This document shows, piece by piece, positions 1 through 11,600 of a DNA stretch of 25,129 nt. Positions within the stretch are counted from its first letter, which is position 1, and each line of letters begins with the position of its first letter. The position numbers and the translations under genes were made by a program. The notes under the pieces were generated by a model. It was not told the DNA's origin and ran no database searches. It saw only the letters and a list, made by a program, of their open reading frames with translations. The stretch spans positions 1 through 25,129 of the forward strand of contig MDYQ01000316.1 in assembly GCA_003024175.1 (NCBI GenBank). The letters are read 5' to 3'. The stretch comes from Planoprotostelium fungivorum. Lineage: Eukaryota; Evosea; Variosea; Cavosteliida; Cavosteliaceae.

Positions 1-66
1 TTCATCCACTCTATCACTATCGACCCTTCTGTTCTCTCTTTCAGTCTCTTCTCTTCTCTGTCATGT
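1..66. repeat. Inverted terminal identity, left copy
   Basis: Bases 1-66 are the exact reverse complement of 25064-25129, and the first mismatch is at base 67. Both copies lie in the kinase-like domain of a receptor paralogue that is cut by the window edge. This is paralogue identity in opposite orientation, not a transposon end. A plausible reason for the sequence stopping here is an assembly break at a shared k-mer. Confidence 0.85.
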
Positions 67-3000
67 TATCACACCTGCACTGTCTTGTCCCAGATACATC
101 ACTATATTCGGATGATGCTGTCTCTGTCTCTGTCTCAGCTTCTATGTCCTCCTTCTTCTCTTTCTCTTCTCTCTCACCTGCAACATGACAGCCTCTCTGG
201 TCAGCTCTGCCTTGCCCCTTGCGTCCACTGCCTTCACCACACACACTGCAGTCACGCCGTCGCACACTGCCTTCCATGTCTCTATGCCTTCTTCTTCTCT
301 TTCCTTTCTTTCCATCTTCACTCTTCCTTTCATCTCTTCACCTCTGGTCATGCTGATCATCGTCTCGCCTTTCGTCTAGTTTATGTTCAGACGCGTCTCA
401 TCAACCTCTCTCACCCCTCTCCTGTTCCGCATGACAAGGAGGATAGCAATGATGGACAGAATGAGGATTGATCCGCCCGCAGCACAGCAGATGATGACGA
501 TCAGTGTCTTTGAAGTCATTCCTCCTCCGTCTGCAGGTATGGATCTGGTGTTGGCAGCTATAATTCCAATAGAAAAGTTTGTTAGATGACTGCACTGACA
601 CACAGCCAGACGTGCTTCGTCTATATAGAGATCACAGTCATCGCGTGACCATCCTTTCTGTGTCTCGTTCCACCACTGACACACTGCCGCTGTACCTCGG
701 TCACTTTCTCGTTCATCTGACACTGAACATGTTTCATACTCACTGTGATCAGTAGGGATATCATCGATGTATCCCATAGTGATGTTGATCTTCTCTGTTA
801 CTCCTGCTATCTCTACCTCTCTTCCACTTCCATCGTACACTTGCACTCCCACTACTCCGCCTCTTCTGTTCATTCTCCATCACTTCAAATGAAATCATCG
901 TTCTCATCGACTCACATTGATTCATTGTAGACGGACAGCAGAGAAGAAGAGAGTCGGAAAGATAGTGCCACAGATACTGTCCATCTCAGCTTCTCTCTCT
1001 TCCACCATCTCACCTTCTTCGTACGCCGATACAGAAGATAACGGAAGCCTCACTGAGCATGTACGGCCGTTGATTGCATTCTCTATCGCATCTAAACTGC
1101 TCTCGTTCTTGCTGTACGTCTGCAGGCTGAGTGACACAGAGTCTGATGTATAGCTAAACGTCTTTGTGGAGCGTAAGAGTGCCGTGACTACAGCAGATAT
1201 CACATCGATATTCTGCCAACACTTTCAGACTGAATCATCCATCTGATCTCACTTCATCTGTGATCTGGCCTGCGGAAGAGTACCTTCGCAGAATATCCTG
1301 CACTCGCTTTCAGTCTTCTCCTTCTCCCTTTCTGCATCACTGGAGGAGATCAATGTCCCTGCACTGTACAGCAACTGTAATGGACATGTTGTGTTCACTG
1401 ATATCAAGCAATTTGAGTTGGAAGGCTGTGCAGTGAAGCATGGGAATGGATTGTTGGCAACAGAGCATGTGGATGTGAAGCCGCTGAGAGCATTCTCCTC
1501 GATCAGAGTAAACTGATTGTTGGACAGATCGATTGATGTCAGAGAAGGAAAGGTGGAAGCGTTCATGAAAGATGGTACAGAACCGTTGAGATAGTTAGAT
1601 CTGTTGTCGTTCACCTTTCGATCACATCGTAATATCACCTGAGGTTCAGTGTTCTGAGAGCTGGTAGTTGCGACAGACTAGAAGGTATTCCACCGACCAA
1701 ATTGTTGTTCTGCAGCTCTTCATTCAACACAGACATCACATCATCCAGTCTCACACTCAGATCCACAGTCGTCAGCTGACTCAGACTGCCAAAAGATGCA
1801 GGAAGCATTCTGTTTGCTGTCGAGCCTTGGAAGGCATTGCTCATAGACAGCGTCGTCAGCTTGTACAGAGATGTCAGTCCACTCAGATCGCCAGACAGAC
1901 GGACGTTGTTCATGCTCAGAGTGACAAGATTGGGTAACTGAGATGACATTCCATCCAGTGTTCCGTTGACATCTGATGACAGCGTTACAGAGAACAGATT
2001 GTATTTCACTTCACTCACTTGAGTTATCGAGGCTCAGGTATGTGATGGACTGTGGCAGATTGACCATCACACTGCTGATGTTTTGTGGAGTGTAACTGTT
2101 GTACAGCTCGATCTTGGTCAACTTGGTCATTGTGACCAGTGATGGAATCGATATCAGAAGATTATATCCCAAGTTGAGGCTGATAACGCTTGGAAAGGCA
2201 GAAGCAAAGTTGTCTTGTAGAGCAGTGATGTTATTACCATCGGCAGATAAGGTCGTCAAACTCGTCAGATTTCCATAAAGATAGGAAGGTAGATTTCCCA
2301 ACGTCCCCATACCTTCATCTCCTTCAGTAAATGATGTACAACATCATCTCACCTCCAAGAAGAAGAGATGTCAACTTGGAAGGAGAGGAGAAGATGACGT
2401 TGGAAGGATAACTGAACTTGTTGTAGCTCAGTTGTGCGGATGTGATGGAAGAGTTGAACACAAAGGGTGGTATCTCTCCACTGAAGCTGTTCAAGTTCTG
2501 TTGTCTCGTCAGATGAAAAGATGAAGAGAACGAGTATCACCGTGCCGATGCTCGTGAGGTTTGTACAGCCCTGTAGGACGTTGATTGACCCGTTCAACCT
2601 GTGCTCTGTCATCTTCTCTTCGCTTCTGCACAGAGATAGTTCACCCAGTATTATTGCTGAGGTCCAAGGTACGCAGATTAGTCAGATTTCCCATCGAAGA
2701 AGGAAGGGGTCCGCTGAACATGCTGTTAGACAACTTGAGATAGGTCAGACTCTGCAGCTGACCGATGGTGGAGGGTATATGTCCATTCAGCTGAGTCGAA
2801 TAGATGCTCAGACTCGTCAGATTCGTCAAACTACCTGCGACACTTTTAGCTGACAGAGAAGGAGTGAGGTTACCGATGGAAGGCGACAGTGTGCCGTTCA
2901 GACTCTTTCCAGTCAGTGAAAGACCTGTGACGATGCCATTCGTGCAAGTGACACTGAGGAAGTCGGTCGTGTTGCAGGGCTGTCGTTTGACTCTCAGACA

Positions 3001-3169
3001 GAACATTCTCGATACAAGTACTCACGTTCTGTCCTCTGTAATAGCTAGGAGACCCACCGGCAGCCGACCAGATGTCTTTCAGACTGATCACTACAGAGGG
3101 ACTCTGTGCTGCGGTCGGAACGAGCACGCCAAAGAGGAGGAAGAAGGATACGATGCAGACTCCGATCAT
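1..3169 (-). CDS. Receptor gene 1: LRR - GPS - membrane helix - pseudokinase, 3' end off the window, probably disrupted
   Basis: The ATG at 3169 opens a signal peptide (hydrophobic VSFFLLFGVLVPTAA); exon 1 is 3026-3169 and its 46-nt intron has the same length as in receptor gene 3. The LRR N-cap (PCNTTDFLSVTC) and plant-type LRRs (LxGxIP pattern) follow down to about 1390, then a GAIN-like region (about 880-1215), the GPS motif (about 573-684, with CQWW...CDLY...CQCSHLT), a membrane helix (about 429-507) and the kinase-like N-lobe (VMK lysine, REAVML). The gene leaves the window at the EWM segment. Exon borders match receptor gene 3 throughout, with one exception. Near 1333 a 9-nt deletion removes the donor that follows DAQ in gene 3; reading on reaches a TGA at 1249, before the GPS. 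The likely product is a truncated secreted LRR protein, or the locus is a young pseudogene. The family assignment is firm; functionality is doubtful. Confidence 0.75.
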
Positions 3170-3593
3170 GTTCTTCAGTTATCCGTTGTAGAGGTCGTCG
3201 GGACGAGCGTTCTTTGTCCTTTGAAGATGACCGACGGTGATAATAATATTTCTTGGAATTCTTCTTTCCCTCTTCTGCCCCGTTTTTGCACGCGCTCCAC
3301 AAAAAAAGAGAAAATGAAAAGACAGAAACGTTCTGTTGTAATCTGACGGTTGACCTCCGCCGCGGCGCCATCAGACACATCACCCCTTCCACTTCACAGT
3401 TGTTGCTCACAAAACTTCTCCTGACGAAATTTTTCTCCCTCAGAGGTAAATGCATCGTCATCGAAGTCCTTCATTTCCTTCAACAACATCCGCTTCGAAC
3501 AAGATGGTCACATCCTCCTCGAACACTCTGTGTCTGCTCTATAGACAATCAAGACTGATCTCCAAGACAGCTGACCTTTCTACTGCAGTCCTC
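3170..3593. promoter_or_regulatory. Region between receptor gene 1 and the GRAM-gene pseudogene; inverted copy of 11745-12010
   Basis: This non-coding stretch lies between two divergent units. Segments at 3300-3390 and 3480-3620 match the reverse complement of about 11920-12010 and 11745-11870, which form the upstream and 5' leader region of the intact GRAM-domain gene, so the promoter was copied with the gene. Bases 3273-3295 hold a 23-nt element (reverse complement begins GCGCGTGCAAAAACGGG) that recurs with one mismatch upstream of receptor gene 3. It lies about 100 nt upstream of the gene 1 ATG. No TATA box could be assigned. Confidence 0.6.
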
Positions 3594-4140
3594 TGAAGTG
3601 GGTGGCAAATCACGAGGACATCTCTCGATGGGACAACAGGAATCACTCGGAGGAGAACTGAGCGAGAAGGACAACCAAAATACGATGGTGATCGCTCCTC
3701 GTTGGAAGATCATCGATCATCGTTATGCAGGTCCTCTGAGAGCTGAGTTGGAACACAATCTTGCAGAAGCCAAATCGAAGAGAACAAGAGAAGAGTGATG
3801 GGCCGACGTTCGATGGACATTCCGTCACTATGTCGACTGAGAGAACAGGTGGCAGAGCTGAAGAAATCACTGCCACACTTTGAAGAAGAGTCAACTTACC
3901 ATTTCTGAGTCTTCTCAGTCAATCGTTCGGCAGCATCCGCTACGCCCCACGGTGGATATGCAGAAGATTCCAAGAACGTCCCGCATGAAGATGAACGTGG
4001 CCATGAGTCCGGTCGACAACATAATCATCGACGTGCATCATCTCGATCGATGATCATCATCTAGAGGACAAGACCCAGGGTAGTTGGCAGAGTAGTTTGC
4101 AAGTTTCAGTTTCTATCGTCCACATCATCAGTTTCGAGGC
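3594..4140 (+). pseudogene. Degenerate inverted copy of the coiled-coil/GRAM gene
   Basis: The sequence follows the sense strand of the intact gene at 8611-11738. At 3594 the intact ATGAGTAACAAATCACG reads GTGGGTGGCAAATCACG, so the start codon is lost. Recognisable coding pieces are GKD/EKDNQNTM (about 3665-3690), ELEHNLAEAKSKR (about 3745-3785), the VAELKKSL..FEEES exon (about 3850-3890), a piece matching the Ser/Pro-rich exon near 9570-9670 (about 3915-3995), its GATC-rich intron (about 4010-4060) and the start of the FSF exon (about 4105-4125). Several exons between these pieces are missing and frames are broken by stops, for example TGA near 3797. It is a truncated, internally deleted pseudogene. 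Confidence 0.78.
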
Positions 4141-4199
4141 CAGAAAGGTGAGAAGTCGGGTGTCACGAAAGATTGAGACGGCGTAGGTACACACGTATA

Positions 4200-4960
4200 T
4201 GTTGCTGGGATACGGAGGCAATGCCATCTGTCTCCGATCTCATCGAGAAGCTGTACAGGGACAATGTCGTTCCCGCCTTCTTCCATATGTCGGCCTGAGA
4301 TGATGCACAACTATTCCGACGCATCAGATTACGATGAGAGGGGCATGACAATTTGCGCCGTTTCATTCATCTATCGCATGAGACTGTGTGACAGGCTGCC
4401 AATTGAGACGGCTCTTTCACTTTGTCATGAGACGTGTGAGCTGAGAGGAAGACGACGACGACGTTAGACAGATGTCGAGCGATATGACAGAAGAAGGCTG
4501 CGGGATGTGATCTGGGGAAGATTCACCACAGATCACGTTTTGGCCATCACGGTGAGCTCGACATCATGATCATCGCGATCATGAGACGATGATGAACTGA
4601 CTTTGATCGCGATGATCTGTTGTGGATGATGATGATCTGATGACGATGAACAGAAAGTCGACGCAACGGGAGAGGTGCTCGTTGTAGATTGTCAGAATCA
4701 TCTCTATCTCTTCTACGCCTGAGGGGATCCAGTTTCAAAGCTTCGTGCTCGAATCGTGAAGGCTGCACAGCAGGCAACAGTGTATCATTTGGATTGAGAT
4801 TCTGATCCCATTCTCCATGTCATCTCAGGTGAGTCTGTTCACGTGTCCCTTGACATGTGTCAGGTCAGTGTTGAGAAGATTGGGCAGAGAAGAACAGAGA
4901 ATGAAAGACATGTATAAAATCCGAGATGAAAAGCTGCTTCATGAAGAGTTCTGAGTTTCC
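4200..4960 (+). repeat. Degenerate copy of an unidentified sequence, inverted partner of 12020-12840
   Basis: Several islands match the reverse complement of the 12 kb region: 4430-4480 with about 12660-12715, 4500-4560 with about 12590-12620, 4660-4700 with about 12475-12500, 4825-4865 with about 12310-12370, and 4895-4925 (ATGAAAGACATG then TATAAAATC) with about 12233-12258. Coding-like islands on the plus strand include a 4221 ATG opening MPSVSDLIEKLYRDNVV, a segment reading VDATGEVLVVDCQNHLYLF near 4650-4705 that ends in TGA, and a tail RMKDMYKIRDEKLLHEEF ending in TGA near 4950. I do not recognise the family. Stops and indels separate the islands, so this is more likely a decayed gene than a working one. 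Confidence 0.45.
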
Positions 4961-5110
4961 GTTCATGATGTGTATAAATTAGTTTTGTCCTTCTCAGCAT
5001 CAGTTTTGAGTTTTCTTCGAGTTCACGTCATCGCGGATCAAGGCATTGGATTTGTTTTGCTGTCTGAAACCAACGCAAATGAGAACATTTGGTCTAATTT
5101 ATTGTACATC

Positions 5111-7668
5111 TTAAAGATGTGCATACGAGTCGTAACATGGATCATCTTTGTATCTCCTCGCCCCGTCCCCCTCACTCTTCACGTCGGCAGAGACTGCTTG
5201 TCTTCGTACCCTCAGCTTCTTTGCGATGTCGAAGAAGTTCGGTCGGTCTTGTGTTTGCGTGCAGTCGAGGACGAGTGCTTTCATTCCTGTGTCCCAGCTT
5301 TTCGTCAGGACGGCTGAAGACTCTCTCGTTGCAAGACGCTTTCCTGTCTAAGTGCGTTCAGCGCGTGATTCTGTGTGTGATAGACATCACCTGCTCAGAT
5401 ATGTCTTCTTGTTCGACCATCGACCACAAAAGCAGTCCATAGCTGTACACGTCTGATGCCTTCTTGTACACCCCTTCTCTGCCTACCTCTGGCGCCTCGC
5501 TCTCTGTCAGCTCTCTTCTCGTCTCTGCTGTCACTCACTGTGTGCGGTCCCATCTGTTGCTGCTCTGCTCTGTCGCCTTCTGTGACAGCGTGACGCATGT
5601 TGGCTATCTTGGCTGTCACTTCTCCATCGATCACATTCACATATACCTGCAGGTGATCTTCAGCATCATCATCCGTAGTCATCATGAAGGTGACTCACGC
5701 TCTTGGCCGTGAGATGAGTGTGAACGAGACCTTGTTCATGGATGTACGTCATTCCCTTTGCCACATCTTCTCCTCTGCATACCGTTCAGCTCTTCTCTCT
5801 TCAATTTCGCTCACATCTTCAGTAGTCTGCTCAGATCCAGCTCCTCCTTTTTTACATATTCCTGTAGTCTTCCTGCGGTCATCCACTCTGTCACGATGTA
5901 CCCTTCTGTCCTCTCTTTTAGCTTCTTTTAAATTCTTCTCGTCATGTTATCACACCTGCATTGTCTTTACCCAGATACATCACTATATTCGGATGATGCT
6001 GTCTCTGTTCCTCTCTCAGCTCTCGACGCTCTCCTTTCTTTCTCTTCTCTCACCTGCAACATGACAGCCTCTCTCGTCAGCTCTGTCTTGCCTCTTGCGT
6101 CCACTGCCTTCATCACACACACTGCAGTCACGCCGTCACACACTGCCTTCCATGTCTGTATGCCTTCTTCTTCTCTTTCCTTTCTTTCCATCTTCACTCT
6201 TCCTTTCATGTCCTCGCCGCTAGTCATGCTGATCATCGTTTCGCCTTTCGTCTAGTTTTTGTTCAGACACGTCTCACAAGAGCAGATCAATCTCTCTCAC
6301 CGCTCTTCTGCTTCGCCTGATAAGGAGGATAGCAATGATGGACAGAATGAGGATTGATCCTCCCACAGCGCAGCAGATGATGATGATCAGTGTCTTTGTC
6401 GAAACATCTCCGTCTGCAGATATAGCTCTGGTGTTGGCAGCCATCACATTGATCGAGAAGTTTGTGAGATGACTGCACTGACACACAGCCAGACGTGTTT
6501 CGTCTATATAGAGATCACAGCCGTCACGTGACCATACTCTCGGTGTCTCATTCCACCACTGACACACTGCCGCTGTACTTCTTTCACTTTCTCGTTCATC
6601 ACACATCGAACATGTCGTATACTCACTGTGATCAGAAGGGATGTCATCGATGTATCCCATAGTGATGTTGATCTTCTCTGTCACTCCTCTTATCTCCACC
6701 TCTCTTCCATTTCCATCGCACACTTGCACTCCCACTACTCCGCCTCTTCTGTTCATTCTCCATCACTTCGATTGAAACCATGGTTTTCATCGACTCACAT
6801 TGACTCGTTGTATATGGATGATAGTGGAGAAGAGAGCGCGAGAGATAGTGCCACAGATACTGCTCATCTCAGCTCTCCTCTCTTCCACTACCTCACCTTG
6901 TTCAAATGCCGATACAGAAGATAACGGAAGTACAACCGAGCATGCACGGCCGTCGATCTCATTCTCTATCGCATTTGAGCTGCTCCCATTCTTGCTGTAC
7001 GTCTGCAGGCTGAGTGACACAGAGTCTGATGTGTAGCTGAACGTCTTTGTGGAGCGTAAGAGTGCCGTGACTACAGCAGATATCACATCGATGTTCTGTT
7101 GACCATCGTCAGTCTCCATCATACATCTGACATTCTCACTTGATCTGAGAAAATACATTGACCAAGATGAGTTGTCATCAATTAAAATCTGGGTCCCACA
7201 TTCCCTATTGTTATAAACCAGTGAGTCATCTGATGGATAGAAGGCTGAGAGACAAACAGGAACCGTCCTTAATGCAAGGATCACAAGATCATCTGCAAAG
7301 GATGTGGAATGATTTACACTCCAGGGAGAGGTTCAGAGGAGGTCGTCCATATGTGATGCATTTTCTCTTCAGATCTTGTGATGAACGACTGCCATCTCTG
7401 ATGGTACAGGTGATATGGTTTCATCACAAAGATGTGCCAATATTGCCTGCCCGGTAACAGTCACACAAGATAACTGCAACCAAGATTACTACTATTTGGG
7501 CGTATGAGCCCAAAATTAACCAGGATTTGTAGTTATGATTACACAATAACCATTCATTTGCGTATTTTGGTAGTGGATGAGGTGGTAAAATCCTTGCTGT
7601 GTCAGAGCCGCGGTTGGTGAGATCACAGCGTAGATTATGAAGATGGTCAAGAGGTAGACTTCTCTCAT
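5111..7668 (-). CDS. Receptor gene 2: GAIN-like/GPS - membrane helix - pseudokinase, without leucine-rich repeats
   Basis: The start is the ATG at 7668 (signal peptide MREVYLLTIFIIYAVISPTA, close to MRAVYLL... of receptor gene 3). A short novel N-terminus follows. A 252-nt intron (7293-7544), much longer than the family's usual 37-61 nt, can join exon 1 in frame to a segment ending in the shared VISAVVTALLRSTKTFSY GAIN-like region. The GPS motif (about 6455-6565, CQWW...DGCDLY...CQCSHLT) and membrane helix (about 6310-6390) are intact. The kinase-like domain keeps the VMK lysine and HHPNIVMYLG, but the catalytic loop reads VHTHLTAKS (HTH at 5714-5722) and the activation segment starts with ANM (5596-5601). 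APE-like, DVYSYG and CTQTQDRP elements complete the C-lobe. The gene ends with AHL and TAA at 5111, and AATAAA on the sense strand follows at about 5098-5103. The first intron is the least certain part. Confidence 0.72.
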
Positions 7669-8610
7669 GCTGATGTTTCGTCTGGTGTCTGTTGGCAGAA
7701 TGGAAGCGGTTGCAGACAGAGTGTCGACTACTCGCCTCACATTCGCTTCCTGACGCGAATGGTCTAATCTTCACCTCCGTTTGTTGTCATTATATCAGAT
7801 CAGATCGTGGAAGATTAGGAGCGGCTTTCTGCTTTAAAACGTTCTTCTTATCGATACATACCGTCTAGTATATGCCGTTGGTAACCTGTTAAGATGTGAG
7901 GTAATCATCTCCACCATTTGGAACGAGGAGTGGGGACTAAACCTCCAGATAGGGACTTCATCAGCTACAATAAAAACACTTGTATTATACGTGGGGCTCA
8001 TATGATGTTCGTTGGCATGATTGTGTCATCCGCCCGTCAAATTCCCATTTTTACAGTCAAAGAGCTGAGACCTCTATTCCAGTGATAAAAAGACACATGG
8101 CGCTCACTACACCAAGGAACAGACCTCCCGAGGAGACACCTCCATCATCACTGTATTATTCGGTTTTACACTTTCTTTCCTTCCGATCAAGAGGCAACAC
8201 GCTCCTGGTGAGTCCACCATGTCTCCTTCTATCGATCTCCATTATCCGACATGAATCATCGAAAGATGAGACATCGGTATGGATTTCTGAATGGCCTTCT
8301 CTTGAAAGTTCAGTGAGTCTGAAATAGATTAGTCAGCCTTCCTCTTCAGAGTAGAATCACACAAGATGACGCTTCATAGCATCATATCCTCGATTTATAT
8401 CCATCTTGAAGTCTCGATCTCCTCTCCTTCTCTGTTTTCAATCGATATTGTACATAAATACATATCTCCTTTTGATAAACATATCCAAACTCATCGGCAA
8501 CGGTTGCTGCCCTACGACAGGGCGAAACTTGTGTTCTCACAAAAGTCATCTACATTCACCCGCCACTCACGCAAACAGCTGCATCACCAACCTCCGTCCT
8601 CTTTATTGTC
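7669..8610. other. Intergenic region between receptor gene 2 and the GRAM gene, no gene supported
   Basis: Both neighbours are on the minus strand, so this stretch holds the upstream region of receptor gene 2 and the downstream region of the GRAM gene. Open frames here are short, lack recognisable domains and do not join at good splice sites. The 23-nt upstream element shared by receptor genes 1 and 3 was not found here, which suggests gene 2 uses a different promoter. Confidence 0.5.
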
Positions 8611-11600
8611 TCAATCGTCGCTGTTCTCAGTCGAGTGAGTCTGAAACAACTTCTTCACAATTTCAAAAGTGCCATCTAAAGATGCGAAGCCTCCCAAGAC
8701 AAACTACCCACGTCAATGATTTCATCTACAACGAGACATCACCCTGGTGTTCTTCTTCGTTTCTACGTGGAAGATGTCACGTGACCAGACGAATAGACCG
8801 AATGGCTTGAGAATGTTCTTGATGTCGTTGTACAGCAGTTTGATGCGTAAATCTTGTGTGGGTGTCTGTGTGTAGATGAGATGAAGGAGAATTCACTTTT
8901 ACATCCATCTCTACATTCGCTCTTCTATGAATTCATAGAATGAAGATGAAAAGATGGAACAATAAGATGAATGGAAGAATGTGGGGTGTAAATAAATCGA
9001 AATAAAACCCTCACCTGTCTCAACGCGTGGAAATAAATTCCGTGCTCCGTCACATACAGATTTCCCTTGATGTTATCCATCATGCAGTTCGAATAGACTG
9101 ACACAGTCATCACTCTCCACACGATCTAAAACTCACACTCGATGAGGAACTCGCTGGGCTTCATGAAAGAGAAGATCTTGTGCATGGCTGTGTTCTGATC
9201 TTGGTACTTGTGAACGAAGGCAGCGTAGGGCTTGTGTCTGTCGGAATCGTCTTCTTCTAAGAAGGTAACGGGGATGGGACTGGTGTTGGGAGGGCAGAAA
9301 CTGAAACCTGCGAATCGATCGGTGTCATCTTCTCGGAGAGATGATGATGATGATCTCGATCGATCGAGATGATGCAGATTGATGTCACGATCATCATGTC
9401 GATCGGCACCACGACACGATCATGATCCATGTCTTACCGTTGTTATTCGCCTTCCTCTCCAACTCGTTATACGCGGCGCCATCTTGGCTGCTTGTAGTTT
9501 GAGTCTGCTGGGGTGGTAATGCCACCACTTTCTTTGGTGTCTCCGCTGATTTTGTCATCTTCAGTGGTGTGGGCTGCGGAACGTTCTTGGAACTTTCTGA
9601 CTGTCCACCGCGAGGAGTAGCGGGTGCCGACGAACGGTTGACCGAAATGACTCGCTGATTGAACTGATGACGTAAGTTTACGTCATCGTGCATCTACAAC
9701 GATGTAAACGAACCTGGTCTTGTATCCATGGATACCACTGATGGAATTCGATGTTCTCCTTCATTGCCGTCTCGTACATTTTCTGTGAATTTTCTTCAGC
9801 GTCACGTGATCAGGGTATGTGATGACGTATGATGACGTCACGCACCTTCAGATCGACCTCTTGCAGTTGGATAGCTTTGTCTGGATAAGCTATAAATAGA
9901 TTGATCTTCACAGCTGCCGCCGCCGTGAAGAAGAATTCGGACATGGTAGCCCCGGGGTCGACCTGAAATTTCCGTGAGTTTTCCCGGCTGTACAATTGCA
10001 CATTGTACGCACCATGTGATGGTCTGACTCCAACGGATTCTTCTTCACTTGACCGATCACCTGTGAAATTTCAAAAAAAAACGACGGAAATTTCGAAGAG
10101 TTTCACCCTCAAATTTCCATTGTCCTTGGCTGCGGGGGACGCGGGAACGAGGCTCGTTGTAGATTGACTGTTCGTGATGGGTGGACTGTCCGTCAGAGGA
10201 TTCGTCGTGACGTTTTGGCTCGTTGTAGTGGAAAGTACGTCTGGTTGTAGATCAATGAGAGGCGCAGCATCCTGTGCTGGAGCGGAAACAACATCTTGCT
10301 TTCGCGTCCCAATCGATTGGGCCAGCTCGGCAAACAACGAGTCCGTCTAGGTGAGTTAGAACGAGTGAATCATCGAGCGTCTACAACGATGTAGATGTAC
10401 ATATTCGAGAGATTCACCGCGTCCATGCTAGAGATGTGTTCGGGTAGGTTTCTCTGATCTCCCATTTGCATCTCCCTCTGTTCTCTCAAGTGATCCGACA
10501 GCTGTTCGAAATTGAGATCCTCGTTTTGAGCGGGAAAATTTTGGCGGGAGGAATTCGACGGGAAACTCACCTCTTGGTTCTCTACCTGCAGCTGTGAGTT
10601 CTGCTTGACCAGAGTTGCCACTGTCGTTTGTAGATTGTGAATGTTGTCTCCGTATCCCTTCATCTCTTCCTTGTACTATTCTACCCCTCAGCATTTTCCT
10701 CGAATTTTCCCACTCACCAGCTCGAGTTGGTCTCTGGCCTCGTTGGTCTCGTATTCTTTTTCTTTGAATTTTCTCTTCAGTTCGTTGTAGTTCTTCGTCA
10801 GGCTCTGCAATTTCTGGTCCAGCGCAGCGCACTGTTCTACGATTTTTCTCAGAATCTTCCCAAAAAGTTTGTTCTACAACGAGTCACACCTGACAGATTG
10901 TTCTTTTCGGCCTCCAAGAGTGAAGTCTGCCTCTTGTATTCGTTGTCACGAGTCAACATCAACTCTAATGACTTCTGATGTTTGTGCGACTCTTCTTCAA
11001 AGTGCGACAGTGATTTCTTCAGCTCTGCCACCTGTTCTCTCATCGGTCATCGTCCATCAATCGACATCATCATGAGATGTCCATCCTCTCCCGATGTCTT
11101 TCGACTCACTTCGCTCTGTGCTTGCTTGTCCTTCTTCTTCATCTGTTGTTGTAGATCCTCGTGATTCAGTTGCAGTTGATTTAGGGTGTGCATGAGCTGC
11201 TCGTTCCTCTATGAAAGAGTCAGGACACGTCTATCACATCTTGACAGGTCATCAGAGGTGCTCACCTCTTGCTGAAGTCGGTACTCTTGTTGGAGGTAGT
11301 TGGCATCAAACGTTGGCTCATCGCTCTTCTCTTGTTTCCTCTTCGATTTGGCTTCTGCGAGATTGTGTTCCAACTCTTGGATGACCTGTATAACCATGGT
11401 CGGTGATCGATCATTCATCGAGAAACGTTTCGTCACCATCGTGTTTTGGTTGTCCTTCTCGATCAACGTGATGATCTGTCCTTCCATCTCTTGATTCTTC
11501 TCCAATAATGATTTACCCAACTCTGTGCTCGTATCACAGTTGATTCGAGAACGAAGAGTTCACCAGCGACCATGGCGACCTCTTGTTCTTTGTTGGCCAA

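Noticed and set aside
1-66. Terminal inverted repeat of a transposon or linear plasmid
   Set aside because: The sequence is coding/intron DNA of a receptor kinase-like domain and continues as paralogous sequence with mismatches; no transposase or terminal protein is present.
85-471. Long open frame on the plus strand rich in Ser, Leu and His
   Set aside because: It is antisense to the kinase-like N-lobe exon of receptor gene 1, and the same shadow appears opposite the equivalent exon in the other receptor copies.
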